From assembly GCF_029946505.1 (NCBI RefSeq), contig NZ_JARZHG010000026.1:62001-126000 (forward strand): a DNA stretch of 64,000 nt. The letters run 5' to 3'. The first letter of the stretch is position 1. Each line of letters begins with the position of its first letter. The stretch comes from Polyangium sp. y55x31 (GTDB lineage: Bacteria; Myxococcota_A; Polyangia; Polyangiales; Polyangiaceae). The translations under genes were made by a program, and so were the position numbers. A model generated the notes under the pieces. That model was not told the origin of the DNA, ran no database searches, and saw nothing but the letters and a program-made list of their open reading frames with translations. Positions 1 through 6,247 of this stretch are shown in pieces.

Positions 1-1
1 C

Positions 2-319
2 CCCTGCGAGGACGGCAAGACGTGCACGAACGGCTCGCAATGCAAGAGCGGCGTCTGCACCGGCGGCACGTGCGCCGCGCCGACCTGTATGGATGGCGCG
101 AAGAACGGCAATGAGACCGGCACCGATTGCGGCGGCGCCGATTGCTCGCCGTGCCCCAAGGACGAGGGCTGCCAGCTCCCGACGGACTGCGAGAGCAAGG
201 TCTGCATCGACGTCTACTGCGCCGATCACAGTTGCACCGACGGCGTGCAGAACGGCCCGCAGGAAAACATGGAGGCCGGCATCGATTGCGGCGGGCCCTG
301 CCCGAACCCCTGCCCCTGA
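2..319 (+). CDS. Cys-rich surface/secreted protein, C-terminal fragment (5' end outside window)
   Basis: The reading frame is open from base 2 to the TGA at 317-319, so only the last ~105 residues are present. They are built from cysteine-rich repeats of the form NGxETGxDCGGxxCxPC followed by a DCxSxVC segment. The same repeat recurs in the neighbouring lipoprotein at 417-1280, so the two are probably tandem paralogues. Repeats of this kind are common in exported proteins of myxobacteria and are expected to be disulfide-bonded outside the cytoplasm; binding or structural roles are likely but none can be assigned. The signal sequence and start codon lie outside the window. A strong terminator follows directly. 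Confidence 0.8.
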   Translation, partial: PCEDGKTCTNGSQCKSGVCTGGTCAAPTCMDGAKNGNETGTDCGGADCSPCPKDEGCQLPTDCESKVCIDVYCADHSCTDGVQNGPQENMEAGIDCGGPCPNPCP

Positions 320-331
320 GCGGGGTATTCG

Positions 332-369
332 CGCCGGCGCGTGATTTTTCCTCACGCGCCGGCGTTTTT
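332..369 (+). terminator. Rho-independent terminator
   Basis: A perfect 13-bp stem (332-344 paired with 352-364) with a 7-nt T-rich loop is followed by five T residues at 365-369. It lies 12 nt after the stop codon of the Cys-rich protein and separates it from the next lipoprotein gene. Confidence 0.9.
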
Positions 370-416
370 CTTCCGACCTCGAAAGACATCGCCTAGCATC
401 ACGCCCGGAGGCGCTG

Positions 417-1280
417 ATGCATCGATTTGTCTTCGGGTTTCTTGGCCTTTCGATGTCTCTCCTCGCGGCGGCGTGCGCGCCGGAGCTGACGGCGTCGGGC
501 GGCGCCGGCGGTACGGGCGGCACGGGCGGGGGAGGGGGCACGGGCGGCACGGGCGGCGCGCCGGAGTGCACGACCGCGGACGACTGCCCGGAGAACGAAT
601 GCCGGACCGGCGGCGCCTGCCAGGCGGCGACGTGCAAATGGCAGTCGGTGACCATGCCTGGCGCACCCGTGGGCGCGCAGGTCTACGGCGATTGCAAGCA
701 GCGAGAGTGCGACGCGTCGGGCGCCATCACGCAGGCCGCTTCCCTCGCCGACGTGTACGCCTGGGGGAATGCCTGCTTCAAGGACGCCTGTGAAGCGTGG
801 CTGAATCCGCAGCCCGATCCCGGCAGGGTATGCATGACGAAGTGGACGCGGCCGGGTCTGTGCGACCAGAGCCTCCGGTGCGTCGAGTGCACGAGCGACT
901 CCGATTGCGCCGAGAGCGTCTGCGCGATGCCGATGGGCAAGTGCATCCCGGACCATTGCATGAACGGTGTCCTGGACGCGCCGGCCTTCGAGACGGACCT
1001 CGACTGCGGCGGCCCCTGCCTCCCCTGTGCTCCCGGCCAGAAATGCGTCCAGCGCGTCGATTGCGAAGGGGAGGGGACTTGCCAGGGCTCTCCCAAGGTC
1101 TGCATGGCTCCGACCTGCAACGACCTGATCAAGAACGGCGACGAGACGGGCCCCGATTGCGGTGGCAGTTGCGCACAGGACATGGCAAGCCCCAAGAAGT
1201 GCGGGGATGGACAGGGCTGCCTCTTCCCCGATGACTGCCAAGCCGGCCTCTCCTGCAAATCCGGCACCTGCCAGCCCTGA
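417..1280 (+). CDS. Cys-rich lipoprotein with DCGG repeats
   Basis: This is a 287-residue predicted lipoprotein. A signal peptide of about 20 residues ends in the lipobox LAAAC. It is followed by a low-complexity Gly/Thr linker (GGTGGTGGGG type, about residues 25-45) and then by a disulfide-rich body. At least two copies of the NGxxxTxxDCGGxC repeat occur near residues 190-200 and 240-255, and DC-S/A-x-x-C segments lie between them. There are no catalytic motifs. The repeat type matches the truncated gene at the left window edge, suggesting tandem duplication. Location at the outer membrane or cell surface is inferred from the lipobox. The ATG at 417 was chosen because it places the signal peptide at the N-terminus. 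Confidence 0.85.
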   Translation: MHRFVFGFLGLSMSLLAAACAPELTASGGAGGTGGTGGGGGTGGTGGAPECTTADDCPENECRTGGACQAATCKWQSVTMPGAPVGAQVYGDCKQRECDASGAITQAASLADVYAWGNACFKDACEAWLNPQPDPGRVCMTKWTRPGLCDQSLRCVECTSDSDCAESVCAMPMGKCIPDHCMNGVLDAPAFETDLDCGGPCLPCAPGQKCVQRVDCEGEGTCQGSPKVCMAPTCNDLIKNGDETGPDCGGSCAQDMASPKKCGDGQGCLFPDDCQAGLSCKSGTCQP

Positions 1281-1292
1281 CGCATTTCCCCC

Positions 1293-1658
1293 ATGCCATC
1301 CGCCCCTCTCCCCGCCGTCCCCTCCGATTGCCTGCTCTGCGGCACCTGCTGCTTCTCCGACCTCCCCGAGTACGTCCGCGTCTTCGGCGTCGATTACGAC
1401 CGCATGGATGACGACGCCCGCGCGCTCACGGGGTTCCTCGGCAATCGTTGCTACATGCGCATCGAGGACGGCCATTGCGCCGCGCTCGTCCCCGACCCGG
1501 AGACGCGCCGCTTCGTCTGCTCCATCTATCCGATGCGCCCGGACGCCTGCCGCTCCCTCGATCGCGGCACCTCCGCGTGCCTCGGCGAGCTCACCGTGAA
1601 AGCGGAGCGACCCCTGCTCGCGCTCGAAGCGCTCGTCCGGAAAAACCGCTCAGGGTGA
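1293..1658 (+). CDS. YkgJ-family cysteine cluster protein
   Basis: This 121-residue protein has the conserved cysteine pattern of the YkgJ/CxxCxxCC (UPF0153) family. It carries CLLCGTCC at about residues 14-21, a central CSIYPMRPDACR segment at about 70-81, and a further Cys near 91. Members are thought to bind a metal or Fe-S cluster, but no reaction is established. It starts 12 nt after the lipoprotein and may be cotranscribed with it. Its last 9 nt overlap the 3' end of the oppositely oriented kinase gene, so the two are convergent with no room for a terminator. Confidence 0.8.
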   Translation: MPSAPLPAVPSDCLLCGTCCFSDLPEYVRVFGVDYDRMDDDARALTGFLGNRCYMRIEDGHCAALVPDPETRRFVCSIYPMRPDACRSLDRGTSACLGELTVKAERPLLALEALVRKNRSG

Positions 1659-2990
1659 ATCCGCCGCGTCCGTCCCCGCGTCCACTCCGGCGGGCGCGGC
1701 GCGCCGCTCGATCCGCATCGTCACGTCGAGCAATACGGTTTGTCCCGCATTGACCCGGATCTCCCTCTTCTCGTCGGGCGCGTTCGGGTGCTTGAACGTC
1801 ACGTAATGCCGGCCCGGCACGACCGGGATCGGACGCCCGATCGGCGTCACGTCCACATAACGCCCGTCGACGAGCACCTCGGCCCACGGCCGGGCCAGCA
1901 CCTTGACGTACCCGCGTTCCGACGTGTCGGCCTCGCTCGGGTGCTCGGCCGCCACGTCCTCCTCGCGCACGAACCCCTCCACGATCACCGCGCCCACCAC
2001 CACGAGCCCGAGCAGCACGGCGAGCCTCTGCACGAGCGGCCCGAGCGGCAAGGGCGGCGGCCCCTTCTTCGGCTGCCTCCGCCCCTTCTCCTCGCCGATT
2101 TCCTCGCCGAGGAACGACAGCGCGAGCGCCCGCGTCACGAGCTTGCGCGACGGCTCGCGCGTCGCCTCGTCGAGCGCCTCGGCCAGCGCCTCGGCCAGCG
2201 CGTCGCCGTCCTCGTAGCGATCCTCCGGCCGCTTCGCGAGGCAACGCATCACGATGCGCGAGAGCCCGCGCGGCAGCACCACGCCGTGCCGCTCGAGCGG
2301 CGAAGGCTCCTGGCTCCGGACCCGCCGCGCGAGCTCCTCCCGTCCCTCCGCGCCCTCGTCCCACGGCCGCGCCCCGGCGAGCATCTCGTAGAGCACGACC
2401 CCGAGCGAAAACACGTCCGATCGCGGGCTCGACGGCTCCCCCACGATCTGCTCCGGCGCCGCGTACTCCGGCCCGGACAGTCGTTCGCTCCCGTCGAACG
2501 GCGACGGCGCGGCGGGCGCCGACAGATCCATCGCCGCCCCGAAATCCACGAGCACGCTCCGCCCGTCGGGCGTGAGCACGATCCCCTCCGGCCGCACGTC
2601 CCGGTGCACGATCCCACGCGCGTGCGCGTGCCCGAGCCCCGACGCGACCCCGAGCGTGATCGCCGTCGCCACCTCGTGCGGCAGCTTCTTCGTTCGCGCG
2701 AGCACCGCAGAGAGACGTGGCCCCGGCACGTCTTCGAGCGCCACCCACGTCGCGCCGAGCCCCGGCGACACATCGAGGCAACGCACCACCGACGCGTGCC
2801 CCATCTTCGCCAGGATGCGCGCCTCGCGCCCGAGCGCCGATCCGAGCGGCGATCCTTCCGCGAGCGTCCCCTTCAGCGCCTTGACGATCGCCACGCGCCC
2901 GAGCCGCTCGTGTTCGGCCCGGTAGAGCGTGGCGATCGCGCCCTCGGACAGCTTCTCCCGGACCCGGTACGGCCCTATCTGCGCCTGCAA
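1650..2990 (-). CDS. Atypical Ser/Thr protein kinase with TM segment and PEGA-like tail
   Basis: This 446-residue Hanks-type kinase begins at a TTG preceded by GAGGA. The ATP-anchoring Lys (~37), the alpha-C Glu (~56), the HRD (129-131), the DFG (149-151) and an APEQ motif are present. Two features are unusual. The Gly-rich loop reads LSEGAIATLY, with only one of its glycines. The catalytic loop reads HRDVRPEG where the consensus is HRDLKPxN, so Lys becomes Arg and the Mg-binding Asn becomes Gly. A single membrane helix lies near 320-340, followed by a PEGA-like beta domain (~365-435). It is the third gene of an operon, 9 nt after the iPGM-like gene. It may be a weak kinase or pseudokinase; topology suggests a cytoplasmic kinase domain and an external PEGA part. 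Confidence 0.85.
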   Translation of the reverse strand: MQAQIGPYRVREKLSEGAIATLYRAEHERLGRVAIVKALKGTLAEGSPLGSALGREARILAKMGHASVVRCLDVSPGLGATWVALEDVPGPRLSAVLARTKKLPHEVATAITLGVASGLGHAHARGIVHRDVRPEGIVLTPDGRSVLVDFGAAMDLSAPAAPSPFDGSERLSGPEYAAPEQIVGEPSSPRSDVFSLGVVLYEMLAGARPWDEGAEGREELARRVRSQEPSPLERHGVVLPRGLSRIVMRCLAKRPEDRYEDGDALAEALAEALDEATREPSRKLVTRALALSFLGEEIGEEKGRRQPKKGPPPLPLGPLVQRLAVLLGLVVVGAVIVEGFVREEDVAAEHPSEADTSERGYVKVLARPWAEVLVDGRYVDVTPIGRPIPVVPGRHYVTFKHPNAPDEKREIRVNAGQTVLLDVTMRIERRAAPAGVDAGTDAADSP

Positions 2991-2999
2991 AATGTTCCT

Positions 3000-4556
3000 C
3001 TAACGCGGAGAGCGGCCACCCGTCATCCCGCTCGGCGCCTCGATCCCGAGCACATCGAGCACCACCTTCGCCACGTCCGCGAGGCTTTTGCCCTCCGCGA
3101 GTTTTCCGCGCGGGTGCGTCGAGACGAACGGCACCGGGTTCGTCGTGTGACCCCCGCGCGGCTTGCCCTCCGCGTCGAGCATCTCCTCGCAGCCGCCGTG
3201 CGTCCCCACCACGAACAGCGCGCCGCCCTTCTCCTCCGTCGCCGCCGCGATCTGCGCGACGGCCGCGTCCACCGCCTCCACCGCCTCGATCGCCGCCGCG
3301 AGATCACCTCGGTGCGCCGCGTGATCGGCCGCCGCGAGGCTCACGATCACCACGTCGTGGCTCCCTTCGCGGATCGCGCGCGCCGCCGCCACCGCGATCT
3401 CGGCGGGCTCGACCACGCGGATCTCCTCGCCGTGTTTGCGCGTCCTCCGAGCGCCGTCGAACCCGTGCGCCACGTGCCGCGCCCGATCCGGCTCCGCGAT
3501 CCGGAGCTGCGTCAAACCCGCCGCCGCGATCGCGTCGCCGAGCGTGCCCTCCGCGGGTTCGTCCGGGAACGCGCCGAGCACCTCGAACGTCGGATCGAGC
3601 CCCACGAGCGAGAGCAAGCCGAACTCGTCGAACGCGTACACGGGCTTCTTCCGGTCCGTCAGGAACTCCTCGACCTCGGGCGGCACGCCGCGACGAACCA
3701 GCATCGCCGCGAGCTGTTCGATGCGGTCCGCGCGGTGCGTCAAGAAGAGCCCGGCTTCCTCGCCGAACCACGACCAACCCGCGCTCTGCCCCGAAGCGAA
3801 GTCGGCCATGAACGACCCGACCATCCCCTCGTACTCGCCGATGCGCGTCGGCTCGACGTTCCCGTCCGTGAGCTTCGCCTGATACGCCGCTTGCAGCGCC
3901 TCGTAGGGCGTCTCCTTCGTCTTCGCCTCGCCGCGCACGATCGCCGCGTACGCCTTCTGCACGCGGTCCCAGCGCCCGCTTCGATCCATCGCGTACGACT
4001 GCCCCGCGATCGTCCCGATCACGCCCTTGCCTTCGAGCTCGAACGCGAGCGGCTCGAGCAGCTTCCACGCGCTGCGCGGCGCCGCGGCCTTCTCCTCGAG
4101 GAACGCGTGCACCACGACCTTCACGTCGTGCGCCTCGCACACCCGCACCATCGTGCGCAGGTGGTCGAGCGTCCCGTGCGCGCCGTCCGCGGAGATCGGC
4201 GCGAACAGATGCAGCCGGCAGCTCCGGTCGTTGGCGATCCACATCGTCCGCTCGATGACCTTGTTCTGCCAGAGCTTCTTCGCGGCGATCGCCTCGTCGA
4301 TCCGCGTGCGCGCGGGCCGCGGCGTCCGGCCCGTCCCGATCGCCTCGTAGCCGAGCGCGCCCGAGCCGACCTTGCCTTCGGAGAGCCCCACGGCCTCGCC
4401 GCTCGCGACGAGGCGTGTCTTTCCGAACTGCGTTGCGAGCCGCGCGAGCGCCTCGGCCTTCGCCAGCCGGACCGCGTTTCCTTCGCGCGCGTCGCGCTCC
4501 CCGAGCCCGTCGAGCAAGCACAACACCACGGGCTTCTGCCTCGGCTCCACCACCAT
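3000..4556 (-). CDS. iPGM-like alkaline phosphatase superfamily protein with altered active site
   Basis: This 518-residue protein aligns along its whole length with cofactor-independent phosphoglycerate mutase (GpmI), for example LLDGLG at the N-terminus, SYAMDRSGRWDRV in the middle and HTTNPVP near the C-terminus. The first metal site looks intact (AADHAAH plus the HTTNPVP His). The second does not. The catalytic Ser of the family motif NSEVGH is replaced (SGALGY, Gly66 at the Ser position), and the DH of TADHGN is replaced (GTHGGC). The substrate loop DGRD reads EEKA. It is therefore unlikely to be a normal mutase and may be a phosphatase, a binding protein or inactive. It lies 9 nt after the RNase H gene and 9 nt before the kinase, so the three are probably cotranscribed. 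Confidence 0.8.
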   Translation of the reverse strand: MVVEPRQKPVVLCLLDGLGERDAREGNAVRLAKAEALARLATQFGKTRLVASGEAVGLSEGKVGSGALGYEAIGTGRTPRPARTRIDEAIAAKKLWQNKVIERTMWIANDRSCRLHLFAPISADGAHGTLDHLRTMVRVCEAHDVKVVVHAFLEEKAAAPRSAWKLLEPLAFELEGKGVIGTIAGQSYAMDRSGRWDRVQKAYAAIVRGEAKTKETPYEALQAAYQAKLTDGNVEPTRIGEYEGMVGSFMADFASGQSAGWSWFGEEAGLFLTHRADRIEQLAAMLVRRGVPPEVEEFLTDRKKPVYAFDEFGLLSLVGLDPTFEVLGAFPDEPAEGTLGDAIAAAGLTQLRIAEPDRARHVAHGFDGARRTRKHGEEIRVVEPAEIAVAAARAIREGSHDVVIVSLAAADHAAHRGDLAAAIEAVEAVDAAVAQIAAATEEKGGALFVVGTHGGCEEMLDAEGKPRGGHTTNPVPFVSTHPRGKLAEGKSLADVAKVVLDVLGIEAPSGMTGGRSPR

Positions 4557-4565
4557 GCGTGTACT

Positions 4566-5330
4566 CTACTCGCTCTTCGTGATGGCTCGCCGGGTCGTGC
4601 GCCTCGATCGCACCGCTTCGCGGGCCAGCTCATCCGCACGTTCGTTCAGCGCCACGCCCGAATGTCCGGGGACGTACTCGAGCCGCGTTTTGTTGCGCTT
4701 CAGCACATCTTTCACCTGGGCGACGAGGTCCGTGTTGGCCTTCGCCTTCCAGCCCTTCTGGAGCACGCCGATCGCGTACTGGCTGTCCGTGCGAACGAGA
4801 AGCGGCTTGCCCGTGTCCTCGACGGCGCCCACGGCGCGCAGGATGGCCGTCAGCTCCGCGATGTTGTTCGTGCCGTCCCCGAGGTACTCGCTGATCTCGA
4901 TGCGCCGATCCCCATCGACGACCACGACCCCGAGCCCCGCCGGCCCCGGATTCCCCGTGCAAGCGCCGTCCGCATAAGCGACGAGCTGCCCGGGCGCGAG
5001 CGGCGGCGCCGCGTCGTGCGCGGCCTTCGCGGCGGCCTTGCGCTCCTCGGACGTCGACGCCTTCGCGCGGCTCGTCCCTGCGGACTTCGTCGCGCTCGCG
5101 CCCTTGGCCTCGCCCTCTTTTTTCTCGACGGCCTCGGCCGCGCCACAGGCGTCATCCGGCAGGAGCTCGCCGGGGACGACCTTCAGGTTGTCCTCACGTG
5201 CTCCGTATTTCCGCCCGTCGTTCGGCTTGTACCGAACTTCCACACGACCGCCGTCCGAGACCAGGCGGCCCGCCTCGTCGGCCTTTGCGTACACCTTTTG
5301 CCCACGCAGGAGCGCTCGTACCCACGGCAC
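4566..5330 (-). CDS. rnhA: Ribonuclease HI with N-terminal extension
   Basis: The C-terminal ~140 residues are a complete RNase HI domain. The catalytic acids are visible as the Asp of YADGACTGNPG (~121), the Glu of NNIAEL (~158), the Asp of RTDSQY (~181) and the Asp of ERADEL (~232). It should cleave the RNA strand of RNA-DNA hybrids. About 60 N-terminal residues form a separate small basic domain of unknown role, joined by an Ala/Lys-rich linker. The GTG at 5330 was chosen because it has an AAGG upstream and because farther upstream the frame only mirrors the divergent SDR gene. It is the first gene of an operon with the iPGM-like protein and the kinase. Confidence 0.85.
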   Translation of the reverse strand: MPWVRALLRGQKVYAKADEAGRLVSDGGRVEVRYKPNDGRKYGAREDNLKVVPGELLPDDACGAAEAVEKKEGEAKGASATKSAGTSRAKASTSEERKAAAKAAHDAAPPLAPGQLVAYADGACTGNPGPAGLGVVVVDGDRRIEISEYLGDGTNNIAELTAILRAVGAVEDTGKPLLVRTDSQYAIGVLQKGWKAKANTDLVAQVKDVLKRNKTRLEYVPGHSGVALNERADELAREAVRSRRTTRRAITKSE

Positions 5331-5427
5331 GCGCGCACCTTGGCACAGACCCCCGCCCCGGCGAAAGCAAGTCTTGACGATGGGGCCCCCGTGACAGCCG
5401 GCCCTGCCCGTTGTACACGCCCGTTTC

Positions 5428-6246
5428 GTGAACGAGAACGAAGACGCGCGACCCTTCTTTGCGCCTGGCCTCTTCGAGGGACAGGTAGCCATCGTCACCG
5501 GCGGCGGCAGTGGCATCGGACTCTCCGTGGCGCGGGAGCTCGGCCAGCTCGGCGCGAGCGTCGCCATCTGCGGACGCAAGCCAGAGAAGATCGAAGCCGC
5601 GATCGGCGCCTTGCGCGAGGCCGGCCTGCCCGAGGGCCGCCTGCTCGGTTTGCCTTGCGACATCCGTGAGCCCGCGCAGATCGAGGCGTTCGTCGGCGCC
5701 GCGAAGGAGCGCTTCGGCCGCGTCGACATCCTCGTCAACAACGCGGGCGGCCAGTTCCCGAGCCCGGCCGAGCAGATCTCGCCGAGGGGCTTCGAGGCCG
5801 TCGTCCGCAACAACCTGAACGGCACGTTCTACATGACCCGCGAGGTCGCGAACGTGGCCATGATCCCGCAGAAGCGCGGCCGCATCGTCAACGTCACGGC
5901 CATGGTCGTCCGCGGCTTCCCGGGCATGGCGCACACGGGCGCGGCGCGCGCGGGCGTCGAGAACCTCACGCGCACGCTCGCGGTCGAGTGGGCGCAGCAC
6001 GGAATCCGGGTCAATGCGGTCGCGCCGGGCACGATTCGTTCGAGCGGCACCGCGCAGTATGGCGATGGGATGCTCGAGGTCGCGCGCAAGGCGACGCCGC
6101 TCAAGCGTCTCGGCGGCGTGGACGAGGTCGCGCGGGTCGTCGTGTTCCTCGCGAGCGAGCGCAACGATTTCATCACGGGCGCGGTGTTTCCGATCGACGG
6201 GGGCGCCTCGCTCTGGGGCGACATCTGGCAGATCTCCGACCCGTAG
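5428..6246 (+). CDS. SDR-family oxidoreductase, DECR/PECR-like
   Basis: This 272-residue short-chain dehydrogenase/reductase has the Rossmann nucleotide loop TGGGSGIG (~24-31), NNAG (~107) and the C-terminal IDGG motif. The usual YxxxK catalytic pair is absent: the corresponding segment reads HTGAARAGVENL (~170). This resembles the 2,4-dienoyl-CoA reductase/peroxisomal reductase branch and bacterial proteins annotated as citronellol dehydrogenases, where Tyr is not used in the standard way. An acyl-CoA or enoyl substrate is therefore a reasonable guess. It starts at a GTG, is divergent from the RNase H operon, and ends 1 nt before the next gene, so cotranscription with the membrane protein is likely. 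Confidence 0.85.
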   Translation: MNENEDARPFFAPGLFEGQVAIVTGGGSGIGLSVARELGQLGASVAICGRKPEKIEAAIGALREAGLPEGRLLGLPCDIREPAQIEAFVGAAKERFGRVDILVNNAGGQFPSPAEQISPRGFEAVVRNNLNGTFYMTREVANVAMIPQKRGRIVNVTAMVVRGFPGMAHTGAARAGVENLTRTLAVEWAQHGIRVNAVAPGTIRSSGTAQYGDGMLEVARKATPLKRLGGVDEVARVVVFLASERNDFITGAVFPIDGGASLWGDIWQISDP

Positions 6247-6247
6247 C

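Noticed and set aside
3000-4556. Calling this gene gpmI
   Set aside because: The catalytic Ser and two second-site ligands are replaced, so a mutase function should not be assumed.
1740-5669. 1309-residue plus-strand open frame
   Set aside because: It runs antisense over the kinase, iPGM-like and RNase H genes; its product is Arg/His/Leu-rich without domains, typical of a GC-rich shadow frame.
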